64,000 bases of DNA from Marinomonas sargassi (lineage in GTDB: Bacteria > Pseudomonadota > Gammaproteobacteria > Pseudomonadales > Marinomonadaceae). Where the stretch lies: contig NZ_JAOVZB010000002.1 of NCBI RefSeq assembly GCF_025716875.1, forward strand, positions 434,001-498,000. The letters are read 5' to 3'. The notes under the pieces are model-generated. The model made no database searches, was not told the DNA's origin, and was given only the letters and a program-made list of their open reading frames with translations. A program made the translations under genes and the position numbers. Each line of letters begins with the position of its first letter. Positions within the stretch are counted from its first letter, which is position 1. This document shows, one piece after another, positions 27,000 through 35,674 of the stretch.

Positions 27000-27275
27000 G
27001 TCAAGTTCATTTTTAATCAGCTTTTCTTTCTGCTTTCTGCTCAATTGTTTAATACGGTATTCCAGTTTCAGTGCGTCGCTTTTAGAACCTATAAATTGCT
27101 GCCATACCAGCTCAAGGGGACCTTTACCTTTTAGGTAGCGGGAACCTCGTTTATTCGCCCCAGAGTGCTCTTTAAAGCGCCTTTCAACATCTGTACTGAT
27201 ACCTGTATACAAGGTATCTAAACGTGTTTTGATAACATAAACATGCCAATGTTCTCTGTCTTCTTTCATCGCCAT
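26985..27275 (-). CDS. GIY-YIG nuclease-family protein (YhbQ/UPF0213-like), 3' end altered by MITE
   Basis: A 96-residue single GIY-YIG domain: WHVYVIKTRLDTLYTGISTDVERRFKEH (about 10-37, read in parts), GSRYLKGKGPLELVW and EYRIKQLSRKQKEKLI. The VY and YTG strands, the Arg of VERR and the Glu of LEYRI are the expected active-site positions. Function in bacteria is unclear, though a DNA-cleaving fold is known. The last residues GKV and the stop codon lie in the terminal repeat of the MITE, so the native C-terminus was changed, probably by only a few residues. The start is 5 bp after the MFS gene stop, suggesting translational coupling. Confidence 0.85.
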   Translation of the reverse strand: MAMKEDREHWHVYVIKTRLDTLYTGISTDVERRFKEHSGANKRGSRYLKGKGPLELVWQQFIGSKSDALKLEYRIKQLSRKQKEKLIKNELDLGKV

Positions 27276-27280
27276 AGTAT

Positions 27281-28504
27281 TTAGACAGCTTTCATGACTT
27301 GACGTTTATTCGATACAATTAAAAGCAGCTGCACCAATACGCACAGTATCACCAAACAAATACAAAGTAAGTTAGTACCTTTCCAGCCTATGCTCGAAAT
27401 TAACAACGCAGGTGTCATGGCTCCTGCCATAGCAAATAGGGCAATTCCTGTTTCTCCCACACCTTGTAACTTTTTAGCACTTTTATTGCCTTCCAAAACG
27501 ACAGAGATATAAGCGCTACCACTTACATAGGTGAAGTTCCATGCTAGTCCAAGTGTAATTAACGACACCAGAATAGAGGCATAGCCATCAGCAAAAAGGT
27601 TAATCAAAAAAGTCGCCATAAATAGAGCAAGCCCCGTAAAAATAACTTTCTGATGGCCAAGCTTACCTACTAAAAAACCAGATAAAAAAGAAGGTGCGAA
27701 CATAGCAACAACATGCCACTGTATGGCCATAGCAGAATGGTCAAAATGCACATGAAGATGGTGCATTTGTAATGATGATTGGATCATCACTAAGTTCATT
27801 AGGCCGAAACCAAGAGCACCAGATAAAACAGCAACAAAAAACAAAGGCGATACATTCGTCAGAAAATTAGGAGCATCGGTGCTTATTTTACTGTCACTAG
27901 TATTAACTTTTTTATCCATTATTTCCTTAGGAAGTAGCGCAATAATCAGTATATTCACTGCGGCAAGCGCAACCAAAGCCATATAACATAAGGCAAACAA
28001 GGGAAAGCCATCCACTTCGCGGAAGGTACTACCAATATAAGGGCCGAGCACAGCAGACACCAAGCCACCAGCGATCACTAATGACACGGCTCTAGTTTTG
28101 GTTTTTCCAACCAGGTTATCCACCGCCGCAAAACGATAATAGTTAGTACAAGCCATGGATATACCAAGTAGAGAATGGGCAAGCATCAATGCGATAAAAG
28201 AGTTTTCCATCACCGCGTGATAACCCACCAAACCTGCACTAGCCAAACCTAAAGCCCCCACTACGAAACCAAACTTACGACCTTTCCTTGTCATCAAGAC
28301 AGACACGGGATAAGTCGCCAGCAACATACATAAGAATTGCATGCCATAGGGCAAGGTAGCCCAACCTTCACTTGGAGCAATAAGTAAGCCTACCGTGGCT
28401 GCCACAGTGACGGAAATAACCGCAGAAGTGGCATTAAGAGACTGACATAAGAAATATAAATAAACGTATTTAGGCAGTGATGATGTCGCTTCCGTTGAAG
28501 ACAT
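27281..28504 (-). CDS. MFS transporter
   Basis: A 407-residue, about 12-helix major facilitator protein. The loop 2-3 motif appears as VLMTRKGRKFGFVVGALGL (about 70-88), and a central hydrophilic loop (MDKKVNTSDSKISTD) divides the two halves. The substrate is not recognisable. I chose the ATG at 28504 (MSSTEATSS), which has AGGAAACG just before it, over an in-frame upstream start with no site. It probably forms a two-gene transcript with the GIY-YIG gene. Confidence 0.85.
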   Translation of the reverse strand: MSSTEATSSLPKYVYLYFLCQSLNATSAVISVTVAATVGLLIAPSEGWATLPYGMQFLCMLLATYPVSVLMTRKGRKFGFVVGALGLASAGLVGYHAVMENSFIALMLAHSLLGISMACTNYYRFAAVDNLVGKTKTRAVSLVIAGGLVSAVLGPYIGSTFREVDGFPLFALCYMALVALAAVNILIIALLPKEIMDKKVNTSDSKISTDAPNFLTNVSPLFFVAVLSGALGFGLMNLVMIQSSLQMHHLHVHFDHSAMAIQWHVVAMFAPSFLSGFLVGKLGHQKVIFTGLALFMATFLINLFADGYASILVSLITLGLAWNFTYVSGSAYISVVLEGNKSAKKLQGVGETGIALFAMAGAMTPALLISSIGWKGTNLLCICLVILCVLVQLLLIVSNKRQVMKAV

Positions 28505-28660
28505 TTCGTTTCCTATAATTAGGTTAATAATCAAATAATTCTACAATGAGCGATAATCTAATAACTCACGCGGTTTCGCACTGTTTTAAGAATATCGGCT
28601 TTTGCGTCTTGTTAGTAGATAGATACAAGCATACTCAATATACCTGCCATACTTAGCACT

Positions 28661-29272
28661 CTAATCAATCACTATCATGATTAAAGTGAGCCCTGTAACA
28701 ACCCCCATCACAATATTAAATATTCTTTGCCGTTTCACATTGGTTAATAAGCGGCGAATACTCGTTCCTAGCCCAACCCAGATAGAAATTGTTGGCAAAT
28801 TCACACAAGTAAAAACACACACTATCCAAATGCCTGACTGGGCATACAGCTCCCCAGGAATAGCGAAAGTACTAATGGCACTAATCGCCATCATCCATGC
28901 TTTAGGATTAACGAATTGAAACAGAGCAGCTTGCCACCAGCGCATGGGCTCAGATTTGGCAGTCTGCTCTTGCGAAAAGTTCGTCACGGGAGCGGACGCA
29001 ATCTTCCACGCTAGAAATAGAAGGTAAGCCCCACCTAGCCATTTCAACAGTACATATAAAGGCGGATACCATAGAAATAAGCCCCCCACTCCTAACAACA
29101 CTGCTGTCACCAAAGTAGCGACACCAACGCTGATGCCCAACATGTGAGGCAAAGTACGAATAAAGCCAAACTGAGCCCCAGACGCCAATAGCATAATATT
29201 ATTGGGCCCAGGGGTGCCTGACATAACAAACGCAAATAAAGCCACTGCCAATAAATAAGACCAGTCTATCAT
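28661..29272 (-). CDS. LysE/RhtB-family amino acid exporter
   Basis: A 203-residue membrane protein with about six helices and the family signature MSGTPGPNNIMLLASGAQFG (about 17-36). LGGAYLLFLAWKI and FVNPKAWMMA follow as in LysE/RhtB translocators, which export amino acids such as threonine, homoserine lactone or lysine. It follows the small DUF1127 gene by 12 bp, and the pair is divergent from a MocR regulator. The export substrate is probably sensed through that regulator's PLP domain; this is inference. Confidence 0.9.
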   Translation of the reverse strand: MIDWSYLLAVALFAFVMSGTPGPNNIMLLASGAQFGFIRTLPHMLGISVGVATLVTAVLLGVGGLFLWYPPLYVLLKWLGGAYLLFLAWKIASAPVTNFSQEQTAKSEPMRWWQAALFQFVNPKAWMMAISAISTFAIPGELYAQSGIWIVCVFTCVNLPTISIWVGLGTSIRRLLTNVKRQRIFNIVMGVVTGLTLIMIVID

Positions 29273-29284
29273 GACTAGATACCC

Positions 29285-29476
29285 CTACTTTTTCACTTTT
29301 GAAAGTACATCTTGAGTAAAACCATACAGGGTAGCTTGAGCAACTTCTTTATTACGACACTCAGAACTGATACCTACATCAGATAGCTCATGTGTAGTTA
29401 AACGCGCTAACCTTTTACGGCTACGGAAACGCACCACACACTGTTGGATATGAACAAATAAACTAATTATTAACAT
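29285..29476 (-). CDS. DUF1127-containing small protein
   Basis: A 63-residue protein with a hydrophobic N-terminus and the Arg-rich DUF1127 (YjiS-like) stretch RFRSRKRLARLTTHELSDVGIS. The ATG at 29476 is preceded by a strong AAGGAGAAGG, whereas an upstream GTG in frame would place that site inside the coding region. DUF1127 proteins include short RNA-binding-like regulators in alphaproteobacteria and others of unknown role. It is first gene of the lysE transcript, opposite mocR. Confidence 0.78.
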   Translation of the reverse strand: MLIISLFVHIQQCVVRFRSRKRLARLTTHELSDVGISSECRNKEVAQATLYGFTQDVLSKVKK

Positions 29477-29584
29477 AACCTTCTCCTTAAATTTCACTGG
29501 TCACCTATCAGTACAAATAAAAGCCTATATTCTCAATCTGCCCTGATGTGTATGAGTGATTACTTTAACGAAAAGCGAATATTC

Positions 29585-29672
29585 AATACAGATGTAGAAA
29601 ATTGCTATTTAAACCATACAGAAGACAAGAAAATCTCTCTGTATGGTAAAAGAAATCCACATCTGTATGGTT
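29585..29672. promoter_or_regulatory. MocR candidate operator with repeated CTGTATGGT boxes
   Basis: Within the 267-bp mocR/DUF1127 gap are AACCATACAG (29612-29621, inverted), CTGTATGGTA (29639-29648) and CTGTATGGTT (29663-29672). A partial fourth half-site, ATACAGATGT (29586-29595), matches ACATCTGTAT at 29659-29668. The mix of two direct and one inverted copy is the arrangement known for MocR/GntR regulators such as GabR and PdxR. It lies 72-160 bases before the mocR start, placed to control both directions. Confidence 0.7.
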
Positions 29673-29743
29673 AATAGGTGTTCAAATTCGTTCTACAATA
29701 AATACTCCATTTGAAATTCCGGTTATGTCTTCTAGGAGAAATC

Positions 29744-31159
29744 ATGGCGCTATATAAAGAACTTGCTCAACGTTTACGAGATCACATTCAGCATGATTTT
29801 TATAAGCAAGGTGACAAGCTTCCCTCTGTACGCCAATTAGCACAAGAACACAGTGTTAGTATTTCCACCGTACAAGAGGCTTATCGACAACTGGAGCAAG
29901 ATAGACTCGTCGAAGCAAAGCCGAAATCGGGGTATTTTGTTTGCCGAACGGAAGGCGGGAGTCTACCCAGCATTTCTCGACCTCCACAGAGACCCTTAGA
30001 AGTGTCTCAGTGGGAGGAGGTCCTCAATATGCTCATGATTCGAGCAAGCCAAAAGGGCGTACAGTTGCAACATGCTATGCCAGATATGCGAGCTCCGACC
30101 CTAAAACCTTTATTAAAGACCTTATCTGATCTATCTAAGCACAAACCTGAACTTGGTTTAGGGTATTCAGATATTCGGGGCTCCGAAGCCCTGCGCACTC
30201 AGTTATGCCGACTAGCGGTGGCGTCAGGCTGTCAATTACACCCCGACGATCTTGTTATCACTTCAGGCTGCCAAGAAGCTATTTCGGTGTGTTTAAGAGC
30301 CGTAACTTCGCCCGGTGACATAGTAGCCATAGAATCACCGAGCTTTTACGGTTCTATGCAAGCGATTAAAGCAGCCAACTTGAAAGCCATGGAAATTCCA
30401 ACTCATCCAGAAACAGGTATGAGTATCGAAGCACTTGAACTGGCACTAGATCAATGGCCAATCAAAACCATTTTTGTCACTCCGACTTGTAATAACCCAA
30501 TGGGTTACACCATGCCAGATGAGAAAAAAGAACAACTCTATAAGCTGGCACAGGCCTATGACATCACCATTATTGAAGATGATATTTATGGGGACATCTC
30601 ATATCAGTTCCCTCGCCCGAGAAGCATAAAATCATTTGATACGGATGGTCGGGTTCTATTGTGCTCCTCTTTTTCTAAGTCTATTGCACCGGGTATTAGA
30701 GTCGGTTGGATAGCGCCGGGGCGTTATAGAGACAGAGTGACTCATATCAAATACGTAAGCAGTTCTATGTGCCCTGTTTTCCCGCAATTAGCGATCGAGA
30801 AGTTCATCCGCTTAGGAGGTTACAACAAGCACATTCGTCAAATGCGCCATCAATACGAACCGCAAAGGGACCATTTACTCAAAGCGATCAAAGACTACTT
30901 CCCAAGCAATACAAGGGTAAGTTTCCCACAAGGCAGTTTCATTCTTTGGGTAGAACTGGATAACGACATAGATACGATGAAACTGATAGAAAGCTGCCGT
31001 AAAGTCGGTGTCGGCTTTGCACCTGGTCCTTTATTCTCAGCAACAGGAAAATACCGAAACTGCTTTAGGCTAAATTTCAGTGAACAAAACACTCATAGGA
31101 GAGAAGAAGCTATTAAATTGCTGGCAAAGGAAATTAAAGCGTTTTCAAAGGCTGAATAG
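29744..31159 (+). CDS. MocR-family regulator (GntR helix-turn-helix fused to aminotransferase-like domain)
   Basis: A 471-residue fusion. A GntR winged helix-turn-helix (about 1-68, KLPSVRQLAQEHSVSISTVQEAYRQLEQDRLVEAKPKSGYF, read in parts) is joined to a fold type I PLP aminotransferase domain (about 110-465). The PLP region shows TSGCQEAISVCLRA, VTPTCNNPMGYTMP, IIEDDIYGD and the Schiff-base Lys in CSSFSKSIAPGIRVGW. Such proteins sense an amino-group ligand bound with PLP. The ATG at 29744 has AGGAGA 5 bases upstream. The divergent DUF1127-lysE pair and the repeated CTGTATGGT boxes indicate control of amino acid export. Confidence 0.9.
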   Translation: MALYKELAQRLRDHIQHDFYKQGDKLPSVRQLAQEHSVSISTVQEAYRQLEQDRLVEAKPKSGYFVCRTEGGSLPSISRPPQRPLEVSQWEEVLNMLMIRASQKGVQLQHAMPDMRAPTLKPLLKTLSDLSKHKPELGLGYSDIRGSEALRTQLCRLAVASGCQLHPDDLVITSGCQEAISVCLRAVTSPGDIVAIESPSFYGSMQAIKAANLKAMEIPTHPETGMSIEALELALDQWPIKTIFVTPTCNNPMGYTMPDEKKEQLYKLAQAYDITIIEDDIYGDISYQFPRPRSIKSFDTDGRVLLCSSFSKSIAPGIRVGWIAPGRYRDRVTHIKYVSSSMCPVFPQLAIEKFIRLGGYNKHIRQMRHQYEPQRDHLLKAIKDYFPSNTRVSFPQGSFILWVELDNDIDTMKLIESCRKVGVGFAPGPLFSATGKYRNCFRLNFSEQNTHRREEAIKLLAKEIKAFSKAE

Positions 31160-31215
31160 TTATTAAGAAAGGATTAGAGTCTAAAAAAGACTATAGAGAT
31201 ATTTGGCATATAAAA

Positions 31216-31569
31216 TCATACAAGAATGGCAATAATAGTTCCTAATGTGCCAATACCTTTTGCCACTTTGCCTGCAAAATAAGCATCGTCAGTTTTTTCT
31301 TCCGCTTCAGTTTTCACTTCCACTTCTTCAACCACCTCTTCTTCTACTTCACTAGGCTTATCAAAACCAAGGAAACCATAAGCAAAAGACTTAACGTTAT
31401 CTTCCAATGCTGGTGCGTCTGAGTCCGCTTCTTTAGTGGCCGTAGGTTTTACATTTAGACCTTTATCACTATCCGACTCCACTGCTTGAGGCAATTTGGC
31501 GGCAGCCGTTTTCGATGCACTCGTAGCGTATGGATTACTCGCTGCAGAATTTAGAGGTGATATAGACAT
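31216..31569 (-). CDS. Hypothetical 117-residue acidic protein
   Basis: I do not recognise a characterised family. The N-terminal 55 residues are Ser/Ala/Thr-rich and low in complexity. A short motif, ALEDNVKSFAYGFLGFDKP (about 54-72), is followed by a run rich in Glu and Val (EVEEEVVEEVEVKTEAEEK) and a small apolar C-terminus, KVAKGIGTLGTIIAILV. No signal peptide. AGGT lies 9-12 bases before the ATG, and the composition and isolation suggest a real but poorly conserved gene. It might associate with membranes through its C-terminal helix. Confidence 0.55.
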   Translation of the reverse strand: MSISPLNSAASNPYATSASKTAAAKLPQAVESDSDKGLNVKPTATKEADSDAPALEDNVKSFAYGFLGFDKPSEVEEEVVEEVEVKTEAEEKTDDAYFAGKVAKGIGTLGTIIAILV

Positions 31570-31884
31570 AATACAAGACCTAAATAACGTTTACAGACTC
31601 TGTGTTTTCGAACTCGTGCTCAATGGGCTGAGTATTAATTCTCAAGTACCTTAATATCGGCATATACAGGCATAACTTAAGGCCTAGTTTAGGCAATTAC
31701 TGCGAACGATTCAAACAAACTGTTTATTTTTCAAACCATAAAAACAAAAAGCTGACCTAATGGTCGAGAAAGTGTTTGAAATCATTACATTTTTTAAAAA
31801 TTCTTTTTAGAAAAATAGTTTAAAAAATGATAAGTTGAATTAAATTCAAATCCACATTATTTCCTATTTTGAGGGGAGAGCACT
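31570..31884. promoter_or_regulatory. Divergent intergenic region with a perfect palindrome
   Basis: 315 A+T-rich bases lie between the divergent hypothetical and DHH genes. TTGAATTAAATTCAA (31835-31849) is a perfect 15-base palindrome 36 bases before the DHH start and could be an operator. No RNA, repeat or small gene was recognised. Confidence 0.35.
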
Positions 31885-32835
31885 TTGTCTACTATTTCTA
31901 CCAGTAATAAGAAATACCGTTTAGTAACTCGCAGTGATTTTGATGGCCTAGTCTGTGCCGTACTCCTAAAGGAATTAGACCTAATTGATGACATTAAATT
32001 TGTTCATCCGAAAGATATGCAAGATGGCACTATCGACATCACAGAAAAAGATATTACAACCAACCTGCCCTATGTACCGGGCTGTTTCATTGCGTTTGAC
32101 CATCACCTTAGCGAAGTAACTCGTAGCGAAGGAAATAAACAAGACAATCATATTATTGATCCTAATGCACCTTCCGCTGCCCGCGTTGTTTACGACTATT
32201 ATGGTGGCGCAGAAAGATTCCCAGCAGCATGGTCTGACATGATGGCAGCGGTTGATAAAGCCGATGCTGCGCAATTCAGTGAAGGCGAGATCCTTAACCC
32301 AACTGACTGGGTGTTATTAAACTACCTTATGGATAGCCGTACCGGTTTAGGTCGCTTCCGTGATTTCCGTATTTCTAATTACCAATTAATGATGGAGTTA
32401 ATCGATTACTGTCGAGATCACACTATCACGGAAATACTCGCCCTCCCTGACGTTAAAGAACGTGTCAATGTATACCAAGAACACGCTGAAAAGTTCACCG
32501 AACAAGTTGCTCGTTGCGCTACCGTACATAATAACTTAGTCGTTCTAGACTTAAGAAATGAAGAAGTCATTTATGCGGGTAACCGTTTCATGATTTATGC
32601 CTTGTACCCTCAATGTAATATTTCTATTCATGTTTTATGGGGCTTGAAAAAACAAAATACTGTTTTCGCCATTGGTAAATCTATTTTAGATAGAAGCTCA
32701 AAAACCAATGTTGGTGAGCTATGCCTTAAATATGGCGGTGGTGGACACCAAGCAGCAGGAACTTGTCAGGTTGATAACGACAAAGCTAAGCAAACACAAC
32801 TAGCTCTAATACAGTCAATCAATCAAGACGGCTAG
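31885..32835 (+). CDS. DHH-family phosphoesterase (exopolyphosphatase-related)
   Basis: A 316-residue DHH/DHHA1 protein. The N-terminal RSDFDGLVCAVLL (about 12-24) and FDHHLSEVTRS (about 72-82) supply metal-binding Asp and His residues of the DHH domain. The C-terminal YGGGGHQAAGTCQV (about 287-300) is the DHHA1 substrate-binding GGGH motif. Relatives hydrolyse nanoRNA, cyclic dinucleotides or polyphosphate, and the exact substrate is not evident. The start is TTG at 31885, supported by GGGGAG 7-12 bases upstream, and no better ATG is nearby. Transcribed alone, with its own terminator. Confidence 0.82.
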   Translation: MSTISTSNKKYRLVTRSDFDGLVCAVLLKELDLIDDIKFVHPKDMQDGTIDITEKDITTNLPYVPGCFIAFDHHLSEVTRSEGNKQDNHIIDPNAPSAARVVYDYYGGAERFPAAWSDMMAAVDKADAAQFSEGEILNPTDWVLLNYLMDSRTGLGRFRDFRISNYQLMMELIDYCRDHTITEILALPDVKERVNVYQEHAEKFTEQVARCATVHNNLVVLDLRNEEVIYAGNRFMIYALYPQCNISIHVLWGLKKQNTVFAIGKSILDRSSKTNVGELCLKYGGGGHQAAGTCQVDNDKAKQTQLALIQSINQDG

Positions 32836-32851
32836 TTTAAATTCCTACAAT

Positions 32852-32885
32852 AAAAAGGGGCTAACTTGTATCAGTAGCCCTTTTT
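32852..32885 (+). terminator. Terminator after the DHH gene
   Basis: AAAAAGGGGCTA (32852-32863) pairs with TAGCCCTTTTT (32875-32885), followed by more A/T, the usual form of an intrinsic terminator. Confidence 0.8.
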
Positions 32886-33023
32886 AAATTATATTCTTTT
32901 AATAACACCCACCTACAATAGCTTTCGCTTCCAGTTCTCCAGATATATTCAATTCACCATAAACTCTTGCCATAAATGTAAATAAACGAAAATTCCCTTC
33001 CATGAATTGTGAATAAAAAGTGA

Positions 33024-33044
33024 TACTTTTTACATTCAAAAGTA
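33024..33044. promoter_or_regulatory. Dyad upstream of the RND efflux operon
   Basis: TACTTTT (33024-33030) and AAAAGTA (33038-33044) form a perfect 7-7-7 dyad. A TATAAT-like hexamer occurs at about 33061-33066, 63 bases before the outer-membrane factor start. It could be a repressor site, but no regulator gene is adjacent. Confidence 0.3.
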
Positions 33045-33128
33045 CTTAATAACAAAATAGTTATAATCATCTCAGCACTGGTATTAGGTATGGCGTTAAC
33101 TCACGTATTGAGAAGGGTAACCTAGATA

Positions 33129-34505
33129 ATGTTCAAGTCGTCAAAACATGTTGGAGCACTGTGCATCAGCTTAGCTCTTTCTGCTTGTAGTACCACAGAG
33201 AAGCAACAGGACTACTCTCCCCTTGTAGAAGATGAGTTACAACTCATCGACAAAGATAAAGCATCGAACTGGCAGTCACTTGATAACGCCACTTCTGCTA
33301 ATTATTTAACAGACCTAATTCAAGACGCCCAATTAGATAGTCTTATTCAACAAGCATTAGAAGCCAACCCCAACTTACAGAAAACCAAACATACTCTGCA
33401 AGCAAGCTTGATCAGTCTACGCAGCCAATATGGTGACTCTCTACCTGTCGTTGAAGCAGGTTTTTCAGGTGATAAAACCGAAGGAGATGACATTAGCTTC
33501 GATACAGATTTAACAATAAGCTGGGAGCTGGATTTATGGCGTAAGCTTGCCAACTCAGAGCAATCCACTGCGAAGTCTTTCGCTAGTGAAGAAGCCCTTT
33601 ACCAGGCCAGCCGAGACTTGCTGGTCGCTAACGTCATTAAATCTTGGCTAGCCATTACGGCAAAACAACATGCGGTAGATATCGAGAAGAAACGCCTAGC
33701 CTTATTAAGCGCCAATGAAAAACTGATCATGAAACGTTTTAGAAATGGCCTTGGTAGTCTTGAAGAGTTAGATTCGTCTCGTACTTCAACATCACAATCG
33801 AAAGCAGACCTTATCGAACTGGAAGAAAATTTGGCGGCGGAGCTACGTACACTACAGGTATATTTAGGTAGTACAGAATCTCTTCATTTGGTAACGAATA
33901 CCCACTACCCTCAAGTGATTTTGCCTTTAAGTGACCTTCCAACTCAAACTTTAAGTCGTCGGCCAGATCTTAAAGCCGCTTACCTCAGCATAGAGGCTGC
34001 AGATCTTAATACCTCTGTTGCCTATAAAGATATGCTCCCTAGTATCAGCTTAAAAGCAACCCTCAGTGAAACTGCATCGTCTCCAACAAAAGCTCTATTC
34101 GGTGAGCCTTTATGGACTTTGCTAGCGCAACTAACTCAGCCAATTTACAACGGTGGTCAATTAAAAGCGGCCGTCGAGGTGGCCAAGTTAGAAACGGCTC
34201 AGGCCTACCAAGATTACAGAGATACATTATTAACTGCAGTAAATGAAGTAGAAACCGCAATAGGACAAGAAAAAGTGCTTTCGTTGCAAGAGCAACACAT
34301 TCAAGACGCTTTGAATAGTTCAACAAAGAACCTATCTCAATATGAGAAAAAGTATCGTAGTGGGCTAATTGAAATTAGTGACCTCATTGATGTGCAAACC
34401 ACCACTTACGATCTTGAAGCACAACTCGACAATATTATTTATCAACGTCTATCTAACCGAGTCGATTTAGGACTCGCATTGGGTCTTGGAGCTAACAAAC
34501 AATGA
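33129..34505 (+). CDS. RND efflux outer-membrane lipoprotein factor (TolC/NodT family)
   Basis: A 458-residue outer-membrane factor. A lipoprotein signal with lipobox LSAC places the lipidated Cys at residue 20. Two repeats of the TolC barrel/helical hairpin follow, with the typical ISWELDLWRKLANSEQSTAKSF (about 122-143, read in parts), SRRPDLKAAYLSIEAADLN and TQPIYNGGQLKAAVEVAKLE. It forms the exit duct of a tripartite pump. Its stop overlaps the adaptor start by four bases, so the three genes form one operon. Confidence 0.9.
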   Translation: MFKSSKHVGALCISLALSACSTTEKQQDYSPLVEDELQLIDKDKASNWQSLDNATSANYLTDLIQDAQLDSLIQQALEANPNLQKTKHTLQASLISLRSQYGDSLPVVEAGFSGDKTEGDDISFDTDLTISWELDLWRKLANSEQSTAKSFASEEALYQASRDLLVANVIKSWLAITAKQHAVDIEKKRLALLSANEKLIMKRFRNGLGSLEELDSSRTSTSQSKADLIELEENLAAELRTLQVYLGSTESLHLVTNTHYPQVILPLSDLPTQTLSRRPDLKAAYLSIEAADLNTSVAYKDMLPSISLKATLSETASSPTKALFGEPLWTLLAQLTQPIYNGGQLKAAVEVAKLETAQAYQDYRDTLLTAVNEVETAIGQEKVLSLQEQHIQDALNSSTKNLSQYEKKYRSGLIEISDLIDVQTTTYDLEAQLDNIIYQRLSNRVDLGLALGLGANKQ

Positions 34506-35674
34506 AACGTCTTTCACTTTGGATTACTTTAATTCTGGCACTGGCAAGCGTTGTTGGGGCTTATCTATATGTTACCGCAGCAATCGAAGCAAAAGAAAAT
34601 AAAGTTCGAAAGCCTCGCCCAGCAGCAAAAGAACAAGCGATCAAAATGACAGTTATTGATGCTGAAGTAGGTGTTTATGCACCTATGATTCAAGCTTCGG
34701 GGTTGGTTAAGCCTAGATATTCTATCACCATTAAAAACCAAGTGAGCGGCACAGTAAGCCAGATATCTAATGACTTTGAATCTGGAAAAATAGTCAAGAA
34801 AGGTCAGCTTTTAGCTCAATTGTCGAATAGTGAATTACAAAGTGATCTCGCCAGCGCAAAGAAAGATTTAGCCAGTGCCGAGCTTGCGCTTAAAGAAGAG
34901 AAACGCCAAGGCGATCAAGCTAAAGCCGAGTGGGAAGCTTCAGGTTTTTCAGAAGAGCCAGATTCCGATCTAGTGCTTCGTAAACCACAATTAGAAGCGG
35001 TGCAAGCGGAATATGACGCAGCAAAAGCGGCTCTTAAAAAAGCTCAGGACGACCTAACTCAAACAAAAATACTGGCACCATTTGATGCATTAATTATTAA
35101 TAGAAGTATCTCACCCGGTAGCTATTTAACCGCAAACAGTGAAATAGCTAGCCTTTATAGTATCGACAGAGCCGAAATCAAAATCGATCTTCCTAGTAGC
35201 GATTGGACTCAATTGGCAAATGAAGAGGCTTTAGTTTCTTCCAGCTCTCCTGCCATTATTCAAAGTGTCGATACCAATGCATCATGGCAAGGAAAAATTA
35301 TTAGTGTTGGTTTACATATTGACGAAGCAACCCGTATGCGTAGCCTAACGGTTGGTCTTGATAAACCACTCGAGCAGACTCCGATTTTAATTCCCGGAAC
35401 CTTTGTTAAAGTCACTCTTGAAGGAAAACAACAAGATAATCTGTGGCGCTTACCAAACACCTCATTAAGCCAAAGAAGTGAAATCTGGTACCTTGATGAA
35501 AACAGTCGACTCGCTACTTTTGAAACAACACCCAGCTTTGTGGATGCAAAATACATTTATGTTCCTGTTCCTGAAAGCTTACAAGGTGAAACGGTTCAAG
35601 TTTTAGTACAACCCTATAACAGCTATTTAGAAGGCACTCTTGTTTCTCCAGTAAAACAAGGCGGTAAATCATGA
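34502..35674 (+). CDS. RND efflux periplasmic adaptor (membrane fusion protein)
   Basis: A 390-residue adaptor with an N-terminal membrane anchor (LSLWITLILALASVVGAYLYV, about 4-24). A lipoyl half follows (SGTVSQISNDFESGKIVKKGQLLAQL), then an alpha-helical hairpin (about 118-185), the second lipoyl half (ILAPFDALIINRSISPGSYL) and a beta-barrel. It bridges the inner-membrane pump to the outer-membrane factor. It overlaps both neighbours by four bases, so it is tightly coupled. Drug or other substrate specificity cannot be read. Confidence 0.9.
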   Translation: MKRLSLWITLILALASVVGAYLYVTAAIEAKENKVRKPRPAAKEQAIKMTVIDAEVGVYAPMIQASGLVKPRYSITIKNQVSGTVSQISNDFESGKIVKKGQLLAQLSNSELQSDLASAKKDLASAELALKEEKRQGDQAKAEWEASGFSEEPDSDLVLRKPQLEAVQAEYDAAKAALKKAQDDLTQTKILAPFDALIINRSISPGSYLTANSEIASLYSIDRAEIKIDLPSSDWTQLANEEALVSSSSPAIIQSVDTNASWQGKIISVGLHIDEATRMRSLTVGLDKPLEQTPILIPGTFVKVTLEGKQQDNLWRLPNTSLSQRSEIWYLDENSRLATFETTPSFVDAKYIYVPVPESLQGETVQVLVQPYNSYLEGTLVSPVKQGGKS

